DNA from: RBG-16-57-11 sp964503145
GTDB taxonomy: Bacteria > Chloroflexota > Anaerolineae > Anaerolineales > UBA4823
Length of the DNA stretch: 64,000 nucleotides
Direction: 5' to 3'
Assembly (NCBI GenBank): GCA_964503145.1
Contig: CAZCYV010000003.1
Location: 124,001 to 188,000, forward strand
The position numbers were made by a program, and so were the translations under genes. The notes under the pieces are model-generated. The model was not told the origin of the DNA, searched no databases, and saw nothing but the letters and a program-made list of their open reading frames with translations. Of this stretch, positions 45,808-53,915 are shown piece by piece; positions within the stretch are counted from its first letter, which is position 1, and each line of letters starts with the position of its first letter.

Positions 45808-46490
45808 ACCGAGATTGGCTCGTTGTAGTGCAGGTAAATTGGCGCCAGGGAGGCTGGCTGATCCACATCCCCGGCTTTCCAACGTCTCCAGGCCAGCTCT
45901 GCAAGATACGACGGCCGACGCAGCGATCGGGTTGGCGAAGCAAGGTGAATGTCAGGCTGGTTGCCGGTCAGAAACTCACGATCTTCTCTGGATAACTCCC
46001 CGCAGACCATGATGGGCTGCTGCACCTTGTTTGCCAGCTCTTCCAGAGACAGAACTTCGACCTTTTGGATTGACTGCCAGCTTCCTTCAACCAGTTCATA
46101 CCAGCCCACCCCCAGCCGACCGCGCCCGGCGCGCAACACCGCCGCCAGAGGCATTTCCAGGGGTGGTTGCGCAGCGGCCAGAAAATCCAGCGTGGGGATG
46201 CCGATCAGCGGCAGGCCGCGCGCCAGCGCCAGACCTTTGGCCAGCGCCAGCCCCACCCGAAGCCCGGTGAACGAACCAGGCCCCAACGCCACCCCCAGCG
46301 CCCCCAGGTCATCCGCGCTCACGTCCGCACGCTGAAAGGCCTGCGCTACCGCCGGAGCCAATTCCACGGTATGGTAATCCTTGCTGGTCCACACTGTCTC
46401 GTTCAGCACCTGTACGCCATCGTAGAGCGCCAGGCCGACTGTGCGGGTGGAAGTATCCAGCGCCAGAAGCAGGGTGGCATGGGCTCGCAT
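45804..46490 (-). CDS. tsaB: TsaB, tRNA threonylcarbamoyladenosine biosynthesis protein
   Basis: 228 residues from the ATG at 46490 (a GTG one codon earlier overlaps the tsaE stop as GTGA). LLALDTSTRTVGLAL is the ASKHA-fold phosphate-1 region, and GVALGPGSFTGLRVGLALAKG is the TsaB signature. TsaB acts with TsaD and TsaE to make t6A in ANN-decoding tRNAs; TsaD is not encoded in this window. The order tsaE-tsaB-rimI is the common bacterial arrangement. Confidence 0.95.
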   Translation of the reverse strand: MRAHATLLLALDTSTRTVGLALYDGVQVLNETVWTSKDYHTVELAPAVAQAFQRADVSADDLGALGVALGPGSFTGLRVGLALAKGLALARGLPLIGIPTLDFLAAAQPPLEMPLAAVLRAGRGRLGVGWYELVEGSWQSIQKVEVLSLEELANKVQQPIMVCGELSREDREFLTGNQPDIHLASPTRSLRRPSYLAELAWRRWKAGDVDQPASLAPIYLHYNEPISV

Positions 46491-46987
46491 CACCGCACTC
46501 CAAAGATTTGTTTGCGCAGTTCAATCAACAGCGATTGGTAGCGCGGTCCGCATGCAGTGAACACCATGTCACGCTGGTTCTCGTCCACCCAGTGCAACTC
46601 CACCCAGAAGCGTTCCGCCGGCAACGCCGCCTGGATGCGATCTGCCCACTCGATGACCAGGGGGCCGCTTTCCAGTAGCGCATCCAGGTCCAGATCAACG
46701 GCTTCTGCCGGGCCGCTCAAGCGATAGCCATCCAGATGGTAAAGCTGACCACCCTCCGGGCGGCGATAGACGTTCACCAGCACAAAGGTGGGACTGTTGG
46801 CTACATCCAGTGAACCCCAACCTGCTGCAATCCCTTGAACCAGGGTGGTCTTTCCTGCGCCCAACTCGCCAATCAGGCACACCAGATCGCCCGGCTGAAG
46901 CAGCGCACCCAGGCGCATGCCCACGCGGCGCGTCTGTTCGGCGCTGCGGCTGATAAATTCGAGAGACTGGCGATCCAGGACGGGCAT
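46490..46987 (-). CDS. tsaE: TsaE, tRNA threonylcarbamoyladenosine biosynthesis ATPase
   Basis: 165 residues. The P-loop CLIGELGAGKTTLVQGIA, SPTFVLVNVY, LYHLDGYRL and LVIEWADR are the TsaE signature. It is the ATPase of the t6A machinery. Its ATG is 11 bp from a TATAAT lying in the 3' end of the helicase gene, so it may have its own almost leaderless promoter in addition to read-through. Confidence 0.95.
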   Translation of the reverse strand: MPVLDRQSLEFISRSAEQTRRVGMRLGALLQPGDLVCLIGELGAGKTTLVQGIAAGWGSLDVANSPTFVLVNVYRRPEGGQLYHLDGYRLSGPAEAVDLDLDALLESGPLVIEWADRIQAALPAERFWVELHWVDENQRDMVFTACGPRYQSLLIELRKQIFGVR

Positions 46988-46997
46988 AACGCGAGAA

Positions 46998-47003
46998 ATT
47001 ATA
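46998..47003 (-). promoter_or_regulatory. -10 element in front of tsaE
   Basis: A perfect minus-strand TATAAT lies 10 bp before the tsaE ATG, so transcription would start about 4 bases before the start codon. No matching -35. It overlaps the stop of the helicase gene. Confidence 0.4.
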
Positions 47004-49185
47004 CCTTGATCTCCAAACGGGCCAGGGAAGCAACCACGCGTTTCAGGCCGATATCCGCAAAGTAAACATCGACGATCTCATCGCCATCTTGCAAACTGGT
47101 GTTGAGCACCATCCCCTCTCCCCAGCTTGGATGCAGAACGCGCATCCCCGGCTGAAAGCGCGGTTTGGTCGGTGCAGAGCCGGCAGCCGACGCCCGTTCT
47201 GGCATCGTCCAACGTTCCGGACGGCGTTGAGCAGGGGTGCCCGATCGGCTGCGCGAACGCGCCGGCTGAGTCTCATCCAGCAGCTTGTAAGGGATATCAT
47301 CCAGGAAACGCGAGGCGACCATTGGCTCGGCATAACCATAAGCTGAACGGTTCTGGGAGCAACTCAGGAACAGCCGGTCCTTCGCCCGGGTGATGCCCAC
47401 ATAGAACAGGCGTCTTTCCTCCAACATCGCCTCGGGGTCATCGAAGGAGCGGCTGTGCGGCAGGATGCCGTCGTTCAAACCGGTGATGAACACGTTGGCG
47501 AACTCTAGCCCCTTGGCGGCGTGCAGGGTGAGCAGGGTCGGGCTGTTGGCGCCATTTTCCAGGGTATCCTGATCGGAAACCAACGCCACGCGTTCCAGAA
47601 AGGCTTCCAGGCCTTGATCCTGAAACTCAGCCGCCAATCGTTTCAGTTCCAACACATTCTCCCAGCGATCCTGCCCTTCTTCTGTGCCATCGTCGATGTA
47701 ATCGCGATAATGGATATCTTCCAGGATCAGATCCATTAAGGCCAGCGGCGGAAAGATTTCTTTTTTATCGACCCAGCTTGCCAGCAAACCGCTGAAATTG
47801 CCCAGGACCAGGCGAGCGCGGCCGCCAATTGCCTCGCTCGGCACCAGGTCGGGTTCCTGCCACATCCGCAGCAGCAACACTCCAGGAGACAGGCCTAGCC
47901 GTCGCGCCTGAGCGTGTAAGGCCTCGAAACTCTTCAAGCCGATGCCGCGCGGCGGTGTGTTGATCGCCCGGGTCAGGCTAAGCTCATCATTGGGATTGTG
48001 CACCAATCGCAGGTAGGCGATCACATCCTTGATTTCGCGGCGACCGTAGAAGCGCTGGGCGCCCACCAGCTTATAGGGCAGGCCCGCAGCCAGGAATGCC
48101 TCTTCGAGAAGACGGGACTGCGCGTTGGTGCGATACATCACCGCAAAATCCCCTGGCCTGGCCTGCTGGCGCGCCACCAGGCTGGCGATCGTATCTACCA
48201 CAAAGGCCGCCTCCACCCGATCATCGTACGCCTCATAGAAGACCACCTTAGGGCCATCGCCGCGGTCGGTGAACAGGCGTTTGGCCGTGCGCTGGGGATT
48301 TCGATCGATCACCGCCATCGCGACATTCAGAATGTTCTGGGTCGAGCGATAGTTCTGCTCGAGCAAGATGACTCGCGCATCAGGGAAATCCTCCTCAAAT
48401 CGCAGGACATTGCGGTAATCCGCGCCGCGCCAGCGATAGATCGACTGATCGGCGTCTCCAACGACGAAGAGGTTGCCATGATAGCTGGCCAGATGACGCA
48501 GGAGGCGGTACTGCGCCTGGTTGGTATCCTGAAACTCGTCCACCAGGATATGTTCGTAGCGGCGGGCATAGCGCTCCCGAACGGCGGTGTTCTCATCCAG
48601 CAATTGAGCCGCCCAAAGCAGCAGATCATCGAAATCCACGGCGTTGTTGGCCAGCAGCAACTCCTGATAGCGGCGATAGATGCGCTGCACCACTTCATCG
48701 CGATAATTGGTAATCGGAAACTGGTCCGGCAAAACCAGCTCGTTCTTGGCGTTCGAGATGGCTGCGTGCACGCCCGCAGGCCGGTAACGTTTCTCGTCCA
48801 GGTTCAAATCGGCGATGGCGCGCTTGACCAGGTCAATCTGGTCATCTTGGTCGAAGATGACAAAGTTCGACTGGATGGGCAGGTGTTCCGCTTCGCGCCG
48901 CAGGAGGCGCGCGCAGAAGGCGTGAAACGTGCCCAGGGTCAGTCCATGGATGCTCTCCCCCACCAGGGCAGCGACGCGGCTTTCCATCTCGCGGGCGGCT
49001 TTGTTGGTGAAGGTAACCGCCAAAATGCCATAAGGCCGCACGCCCATAGCGCCGATCAGGTAAGCAATGCGTCGGGTGAGCACGCGGGTTTTGCCCGAGC
49101 CAGGGCCAGCCATGACCAGCACCGGCCCCAGCCCTGCCGCGACGGCTTGCTGCTGCTGTGAGTTCAAATCTGCCAGGAAATCCAT
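46999..49185 (-). CDS. pcrA: PcrA/UvrD-type 3'-5' DNA helicase
   Basis: 728 residues from the ATG at 49185 (MDFLADLNSQQQQAV); the longer frame to 49326 runs through the promoter. All superfamily-1 motifs are visible: AGPGSGKTRVLTRR, TFTNKAAREM, VDEFQDTNQAQY, GDADQSIYRWRGADY, LEQNYRSTQ, TLHAAKGLEF and VGITRAKDRLFL. The C-terminal 45 residues resemble the Tudor-like RNA polymerase-binding domain of PcrA (GMRVLHPSWGEGMVLN). It works in nucleotide excision repair and replication-transcription conflicts. Confidence 0.96.
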   Translation of the reverse strand: MDFLADLNSQQQQAVAAGLGPVLVMAGPGSGKTRVLTRRIAYLIGAMGVRPYGILAVTFTNKAAREMESRVAALVGESIHGLTLGTFHAFCARLLRREAEHLPIQSNFVIFDQDDQIDLVKRAIADLNLDEKRYRPAGVHAAISNAKNELVLPDQFPITNYRDEVVQRIYRRYQELLLANNAVDFDDLLLWAAQLLDENTAVRERYARRYEHILVDEFQDTNQAQYRLLRHLASYHGNLFVVGDADQSIYRWRGADYRNVLRFEEDFPDARVILLEQNYRSTQNILNVAMAVIDRNPQRTAKRLFTDRGDGPKVVFYEAYDDRVEAAFVVDTIASLVARQQARPGDFAVMYRTNAQSRLLEEAFLAAGLPYKLVGAQRFYGRREIKDVIAYLRLVHNPNDELSLTRAINTPPRGIGLKSFEALHAQARRLGLSPGVLLLRMWQEPDLVPSEAIGGRARLVLGNFSGLLASWVDKKEIFPPLALMDLILEDIHYRDYIDDGTEEGQDRWENVLELKRLAAEFQDQGLEAFLERVALVSDQDTLENGANSPTLLTLHAAKGLEFANVFITGLNDGILPHSRSFDDPEAMLEERRLFYVGITRAKDRLFLSCSQNRSAYGYAEPMVASRFLDDIPYKLLDETQPARSRSRSGTPAQRRPERWTMPERASAAGSAPTKPRFQPGMRVLHPSWGEGMVLNTSLQDGDEIVDVYFADIGLKRVVASLARLEIKV

Positions 49186-49219
49186 CGTTCTACCGCTACA
49201 TTTTGAGTGAAACCTGACC

Positions 49220-49228
49220 ATTATAGCA
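49220..49228 (-). promoter_or_regulatory. Extended -10 promoter of pcrA
   Basis: TGCTATAAT on the minus strand, with an expected start near 49213 and a 28-base leader. It is back to back with the holB promoter, only 7 bp from that promoter's -35. Confidence 0.55.
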
Positions 49229-49234
49229 TGGCCG

Positions 49235-49263
49235 TTGCCAATCTGCCTGCGTTGCGCTAAAAT
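49235..49263 (+). promoter_or_regulatory. holB promoter, predicted leaderless
   Basis: TTGCCA (49235-49240), exactly 17 bp, then TAAAAT (49258-49263). The expected start is at 49270-49271, coinciding with the ATG at 49271, so the mRNA should carry no leader. The longer frame beginning at 49235 therefore cannot be translated from this promoter. Confidence 0.65.
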
Positions 49264-49270
49264 CATCTGG

Positions 49271-50266
49271 ATGAACTGGAACCTGCTGGGACACGACTGG
49301 GCGGTGACGTTGCTGCGTGAACACATCGCCCATCAACGGGTGCGCCATGCCTACCTGTTTACCGGCCCGCGCGGTGTGGGCCGCCGCACGCTGGCCATCA
49401 AGATGGCGCAGGCGCTGAACTGCACTCAACCGCCTGCCCCAGGTGAATTTTGCGGTCTGTGCCGCAACTGCGCTCAGATCGAACGGATGCAACACCCCGA
49501 CCTGGCGGTGGTGCAGGCAGAGCAGGAGGGTGGCGTTCTCAAGGTGGACCAGGTGCGCGAGTTGCAGCGCAGCCTGGCGTTGCATCCCTACCAGGCTCGC
49601 TACCGCGTGGCCTTGTTGCTGCGCTTCGAAGAAGCTCACGAGTCCGCCATGAACGCCCTGTTGAAAACCCTCGAGGAACCAGGCCCACAAGTGGTGTTGC
49701 TACTGACCGCTGAGAGCGCCGAAAGCCTGTTGCCCACCATCGTCTCGCGCTGCGAGGTGCTGCATTTGCGGCCGCTTTCCCTGGAGCAGACCAGCCAGGG
49801 ATTGCAGGAACACTGGGGGTTGCCGCCAGACGAAGCGGAGTTGCTGGCGCATATCTCGAATGGCAGACTCGGCTTCGCCCTGCAACTGCATCAAAATCCA
49901 GAACGCATGACACAGCGTCAGACCTGGTTGAACGACCATCACCGCTTGCTGAGCGCCAACCGTGTGGAGCGGTTCAGCTACGCCGAGCCGCTGGCTAAAG
50001 ACAAGGAAACCCTGCGCAGTTTGCTCCTGGTGTGGTTGTCCTATTGGCGCGATGTACTGCTCAAGGCCAGCGGCGCTGCCGCGCCGATCAGCAATCTCGA
50101 CCGCCAGGAAGAGGTCGAGCAACTCGCTCAACAACTGGGCAGACCGGTCGCCCATCGCTGCACCGCCGCAATTGAGCGCTCCCTGGAGCGGCTGGAGCGC
50201 AACGTAAACCCTAGGCTTCTGACAGAAGCGCTGATGCTCGAGTTGCCAATGCTCCAGGGGCGCTAA
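49271..50266 (+). CDS. holB: DNA polymerase III clamp-loader subunit delta'
   Basis: 331 residues from the ATG at 49271 (MNWNLLGHDWAVTLL). GPRGVGRRTLAIKMAQAL is a P-loop with the lysine replaced by arginine, as expected for a non-hydrolysing delta' subunit. CGLCRNCAQIERMQHPDL provides zinc-binding cysteines, ESAMNALLKTLEEPGP is the conserved clamp-loader stretch, and IVSRCEVLHLRPL carries the SRC arginine-finger motif. It loads the sliding clamp during replication. Transcribed divergently from pcrA. Confidence 0.93.
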   Translation: MNWNLLGHDWAVTLLREHIAHQRVRHAYLFTGPRGVGRRTLAIKMAQALNCTQPPAPGEFCGLCRNCAQIERMQHPDLAVVQAEQEGGVLKVDQVRELQRSLALHPYQARYRVALLLRFEEAHESAMNALLKTLEEPGPQVVLLLTAESAESLLPTIVSRCEVLHLRPLSLEQTSQGLQEHWGLPPDEAELLAHISNGRLGFALQLHQNPERMTQRQTWLNDHHRLLSANRVERFSYAEPLAKDKETLRSLLLVWLSYWRDVLLKASGAAAPISNLDRQEEVEQLAQQLGRPVAHRCTAAIERSLERLERNVNPRLLTEALMLELPMLQGR

Positions 50267-50293
50267 TTTGCTGCGCTCTCAGGCGCATCGATA

Positions 50294-50302
50294 TGCTATA
50301 CT
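50294..50302 (+). promoter_or_regulatory. Extended -10 promoter of the small histidine kinase
   Basis: TGCTATACT lies 58 bp upstream of the kinase ATG, just past the holB stop. No clear -35. Confidence 0.45.
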
Positions 50303-50313
50303 AAGGCAAATTA

Positions 50314-50330
50314 CTCTGGGTCCCCCAGAG
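50314..50330 (+). other. Hairpin in the leader of the small histidine kinase
   Basis: CTCTGGG-tcc-CCCAGAG forms a perfect 7-bp stem starting about 5 bases after the predicted transcription start, with no T-run. It could protect the 5' end or act as a regulator binding site. A related CCCAGA..TCTGGG stem lies at about 52075-52090 before the asparaginase gene. Confidence 0.4.
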
Positions 50331-50359
50331 CCCGGAGAATCTGGCGCACGAGTCGATGG

Positions 50360-51133
50360 ATGATCCAACCTGTGAACAGCGCAACTGACCGACCGAATGC
50401 CGACCGGCCCAAACAGGCGCGTCAGTCCCCCGAGAAGAGCCCGGACAGGCTTCGGGAGGACCTGATCGCGATGGTTTATCACGACATTCGCTCGCCGCTC
50501 TCCAACATCGTTTCCAGCCTGGAGGTGCTTTCGTCCTTGCCCGCCTGCGCCCAGGATGCAACGGCGCAATCCATGGTGGAAATCGCCCAGCGCTCCGCCG
50601 AGCGCATCCAACGTCTGATCGATACATTGTTGGATATCGACCGCCTCGAGGCAGGTCAAATCATCACCAGTCGCAAACCGAGCTCCATGCGAGCGCTCAT
50701 CCACCAGGCCAAAAACCTGGTGTTGCCGATCGCCAGGGCCAAAGGGCTGAAAATCAGCACCCACCTCAGCGCTCATCTGCCACTTGTATATGTTGATGAA
50801 GAAATGATTTTACGCGTTTTACTCAATTTGCTAGAAAACGCAGTGAAGTTCACCACCGGGCAGGGCAAAATTCAGATTACGGTCAAACAACAAGGCGAAA
50901 TGCTGTTGACGAGCATCAAAGATAGCGGCCCAGGGATCGCACCGAGCAATCACCAGCGCATCTTCGAAAAATACACCCGTCTAAACACGCTGGATAATGG
51001 ACGAGGTCTTGGGCTCGGGCTGGCCTACTGCCGTCTGGCTGTGGAGGGTCATGGCGGGCAGATCTGGGTGGAGAGCAAACCCGGCGCAGGCGCGCTGTTC
51101 AAATTCACCCTGCCCATTGCCCAAGAAAATTGA
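50360..51133 (+). CDS. Small sensor-less histidine kinase
   Basis: 257 residues comprising only HisKA and HATPase_c domains. The phosphoacceptor is H41 in MVYHDIRSPLSNI. The ATPase has LLNLLENAVKFTTGQG (N-box), IKDSGPGIAPSN (G1), FEKYTRL (F-box) and GRGLGLGLAYCRLAVEGHGG (G2). There is no membrane helix or sensor domain, so it must receive its signal from another cytoplasmic protein. No response regulator lies beside it. The first 35 residues are polar and proline-rich. Confidence 0.93.
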   Translation: MIQPVNSATDRPNADRPKQARQSPEKSPDRLREDLIAMVYHDIRSPLSNIVSSLEVLSSLPACAQDATAQSMVEIAQRSAERIQRLIDTLLDIDRLEAGQIITSRKPSSMRALIHQAKNLVLPIARAKGLKISTHLSAHLPLVYVDEEMILRVLLNLLENAVKFTTGQGKIQITVKQQGEMLLTSIKDSGPGIAPSNHQRIFEKYTRLNTLDNGRGLGLGLAYCRLAVEGHGGQIWVESKPGAGALFKFTLPIAQEN

Positions 51134-51159
51134 CCCGCCAGCGGTGGTAAACTTATACA
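51130..51159 (+). promoter_or_regulatory. Promoter of the MBL-fold gene
   Basis: TTGACC (51130-51135) overlaps the kinase stop, with an 18-bp spacer to TATACA (51154-51159). Expected start near 51166, leader about 27 bases. Confidence 0.5.
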
Positions 51160-51192
51160 CTGTCATCTCACAAGAAATGAGTTCAAAAGTTT

Positions 51193-52068
51193 ATGCAGCA
51201 GATTGAAAATGGCATCGTTTTCGAAGACTCTTATCTGGGCGTGACGGTCGGCGCTTTGATCTTTTCCCAAGGGACGATCTTGATCGACGCGCCGATACGG
51301 CCAGAGGATACGCGCGCCTGGCGAGCGGCAGTGATGACCCAGCGGGGCAGCGCAAATCGGCTGCTGGTCAGCCTGGATGCTCACCCAGACCGCACACTAG
51401 GGACGCGCGCGCTGGAATGCACCATCGTCGCCCATCAGAAGGCAGCGCACGTCTTCCGCAATCGCCCTACGATCTTCAAAGGGCAAAGCGTAGAGACCGG
51501 CGCGGCCTGGGAGACTTATAGCGATGCCATCGGCATGCGCTGGGCGTCTCCTGACATCACCTTCACGGAACGCATGTCGCTGCACTGGGGAGCGCCAGAG
51601 GTCATTCTTGAGCATCATCCAGGGCCTACGCCGGGATCGATCTGGGTGATCCTGCCAGCCGCCAAAACAATGTTCGTCGGCGACACCCTGGTGATCAATC
51701 AGCCGCCGTTCCTGGCGCAGGCAGATCTAAACGCCTGGCTGGACAGCCTGGACGACCTGCTGAAAAACTACGCTGATTACAGGATCGTCAGCGGCCGAGG
51801 GGGGCTGGCTAAAATCGAGGATGTGCGCCGCCTGCGCAAGATGCTGAACGAGATCCTGCAAAAGATGGAACAACTCGCTGCTAAAAACGCCTCACCGGAA
51901 GCTGCCCAGGAAATGGCAGGGCCGCTTTTGGCGCAATTCAGTTTTCCCTCCAAGCTGCAAGACCTCTACACCACCCGGTTGACCTACGGCCTGTACCAGT
52001 GCTTTGCCAGGCGCTATCGGCCGTCCACCGTGATCGGCCAGCCGGAGATCGAAGAAGAAGAGCAATGA
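51193..52068 (+). CDS. Metallo-beta-lactamase-fold protein with altered metal ligands
   Basis: 291 residues. The fold is recognisable: TILIDAPIRPED, a SLDAHPDRTLG segment in the position of the usual THxHxDH, EHHPGPTPGSIWVI in place of GHTPGS, MFVGDTLVI, and IVSGRGG in place of PGHG. Several ligand histidines are thus replaced (first H by D, fourth H by R, and the two later histidines by P and R), while one H and the aspartates remain. The last 100 residues are helical and end in an acidic stretch (EIEEEEQ). It may bind a different metal or be inactive. Confidence 0.72.
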   Translation: MQQIENGIVFEDSYLGVTVGALIFSQGTILIDAPIRPEDTRAWRAAVMTQRGSANRLLVSLDAHPDRTLGTRALECTIVAHQKAAHVFRNRPTIFKGQSVETGAAWETYSDAIGMRWASPDITFTERMSLHWGAPEVILEHHPGPTPGSIWVILPAAKTMFVGDTLVINQPPFLAQADLNAWLDSLDDLLKNYADYRIVSGRGGLAKIEDVRRLRKMLNEILQKMEQLAAKNASPEAAQEMAGPLLAQFSFPSKLQDLYTTRLTYGLYQCFARRYRPSTVIGQPEIEEEEQ

Positions 52069-52135
52069 AAGAACCCCAGATGTCTCTGGGCTCGGCACAC
52101 ATCCAAAATCTCGACATCGAAAACAAAATTCTCAA

Positions 52136-53212
52136 ATGACTGATACGCCCTATCTTCCTGTTTACGAATTGACTCGGGGTAAGACGGTCGAGTCGATCCA
52201 CGACGGCGCGGTAGCCGTGGTGGATGTCAACGGCAAACTGATTGCATGGTATGGAGACCCCAACGCAGTGACCTTCTTGCGCTCCACCGCCAAGCCCTTC
52301 CAGGCTCTGCCATTCATCGAGAGCGGCGGGCACGAAGCCTTTGGGCTGACCTCAAAAGAGATCGCTCTGCTCTGCGCTTCGCACTCCGGCATGGATGAAC
52401 ACGTGGCGGTAGCCCGCTCGATCCAGGCCAAAGCCGGCATCCAGGAAAGTGAATTGCTTTGCGGTACCCACGAGCCATTAGACCCGGCGATGGCAGCCGT
52501 GCTGCGCGAACGCAAAGAGGCGCCCACCCCTATCCGGCACAATTGCTCGGGCAAGCACAGCGGGATGCTGGCTTATGTGCGGCTCAAGCAACTCCGCGGG
52601 GAGACTATCCAACCAGACCTGCCCTACATCGACCCCACCCATCCATTGCAGCGAGAGATCCTGAGCACATTTGCGGAGATGTGCGGCCTCGACGCGGAGC
52701 AGGTCGCCCTGGGCATCGACGGCTGTTCGGCGCCCAATTTCGCCGTTCCGCTGCGCTTCGCCGCCCTGGGCTTTGCACGCCTGAGTGACCCACAAGCGGG
52801 AGGCGTGCAACCTCCAGAACGGGCAAAAGCCTGCCAGACGATCACCGCAGCGATGATGAATCACCCGGACATGGTCGCCGGGCCCGGGCGCTTCGACACT
52901 CGCCTGATGCAAGTCGCTCAGGGGCGAATCGTGTCCAAAGGCGGCGCCGAAGCTTTTCAAGGCATCGGCATCATGCCGGGCGCGCTCGGCCCCAACTCCC
53001 CGGCGCTGGGGATCGCCTTGAAGATCGCCGATGGCGATGGCCGTCAGCTCGTGCGCGCGGCCGTCAGCCTGGAGGTGCTACGACAGTTGAACGCGCTGAG
53101 CGAAGCCGAGCAAGCCGCGCTAAGCGACTTTGGCCCCTGCCTGCCGCGACACAACTGGCGCAAGATCGAGGTCGGCTCTTCCTACCCGGCCTTTCGTTTG
53201 AACTGGGCATAG
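52136..53212 (+). CDS. L-asparaginase II-type (AsnA-like) amidohydrolase
   Basis: 358 residues matching the bacterial asparaginase family PF06089 rather than the E. coli AnsB fold. Visible segments: VYELTRGKTVESIHDGAVAV, FLRSTAKPFQALPF, CASHSGMDEHV, the conserved IRHNCSGKHSGMLAYV, and DGCSAPNFAVPLRF. Members hydrolyse asparagine to aspartate and ammonia, though few have been tested. No signal peptide, so cytoplasmic. It follows a weak CCCAGA/TCTGGG hairpin and lies just ahead of nth. Confidence 0.9.
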   Translation: MTDTPYLPVYELTRGKTVESIHDGAVAVVDVNGKLIAWYGDPNAVTFLRSTAKPFQALPFIESGGHEAFGLTSKEIALLCASHSGMDEHVAVARSIQAKAGIQESELLCGTHEPLDPAMAAVLRERKEAPTPIRHNCSGKHSGMLAYVRLKQLRGETIQPDLPYIDPTHPLQREILSTFAEMCGLDAEQVALGIDGCSAPNFAVPLRFAALGFARLSDPQAGGVQPPERAKACQTITAAMMNHPDMVAGPGRFDTRLMQVAQGRIVSKGGAEAFQGIGIMPGALGPNSPALGIALKIADGDGRQLVRAAVSLEVLRQLNALSEAEQAALSDFGPCLPRHNWRKIEVGSSYPAFRLNWA

Positions 53213-53231
53213 GCTGCAAGTGCAGGCCATC

Positions 53232-53915
53232 ATGGAATTGACGGAGCGAGCGCACGCAATCCACGAAAAACTGCTGGAGGCTTACGGTCATCCAGAGTGG
53301 CGCAATCCGCTGCCGCCGCTCGATGAACTGGTGTCCACCATCCTTTCCCAAAACACCAATGACGCCAACCGCGATCGCGCCTTCCAGGCGTTGCGCCAGC
53401 GCTTTCCCACTTGGCAGGCAGTGCGCGACGCTGAGGAACAGGAGGTGATCGACGCCATCCGTCCGGCGGGACTGGCAAACCAGAAAGGCCCACGCATTCA
53501 AAATGTGCTGCGTGAAATCACCCGCCAACGCGGCGAGCTAAGCCTGGATTTCCTCAGCGACCTGCCCGAAGCGCAGGCCAGAGATTGGTTGATGAGCTTC
53601 AAAGGAGTCGGCCCAAAGACGGCTTCGATTGTGCTGCTGTTTTCTTTGGGGAAGCCCGCCTTCCCGGTGGATACCCATATCTACCGGGTCAGCGGAAGGC
53701 TTGGGCTGCGGCCTGACCACCTGAGCGCAGACCAGGCGCATGAGCATCTGGCCAAGCTTTTCCCGCCCCAGGCGTATTACGCCGCGCATCTCAACTTGAT
53801 CCGCCTGGGGCGGGAAGTCTGCCAGGCGCGACGCCCATATTGCGATCGGTGCCCTGTGCAAAACCTTTGCGAATTTTATGCCACGATCTTGAAGGAGAAG
53901 AATGCGGATGGCTGA
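53232..53915 (+). CDS. nth: Endonuclease III-like DNA glycosylase/AP lyase
   Basis: 227 residues from the ATG at 53232; a GTG at 53220 would add four. HhH-GPD features: STILSQNTNDANRDRAF, the hairpin FKGVGPKTASIV with the catalytic lysine, and VDTHIYRVSGRLGL with the catalytic aspartate. A C-x6-C-x2-C-x5-C cluster (CQARRPYCDRCPVQNLC) binds 4Fe-4S. It excises oxidised pyrimidines. Its last 14 bases overlap the start of the next gene. Confidence 0.93.
   Translation: MELTERAHAIHEKLLEAYGHPEWRNPLPPLDELVSTILSQNTNDANRDRAFQALRQRFPTWQAVRDAEEQEVIDAIRPAGLANQKGPRIQNVLREITRQRGELSLDFLSDLPEAQARDWLMSFKGVGPKTASIVLLFSLGKPAFPVDTHIYRVSGRLGLRPDHLSADQAHEHLAKLFPPQAYYAAHLNLIRLGREVCQARRPYCDRCPVQNLCEFYATILKEKNADG

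Noticed and set aside
47998..49161. Plus-strand frame of 387 codons
   Set aside because: Antisense to the motif-rich PcrA helicase; no domain and no ribosome-binding site.
49235..49270. N-terminal extension of HolB
   Set aside because: It starts in the -35 box of a good promoter whose start site coincides with the ATG at 49271.
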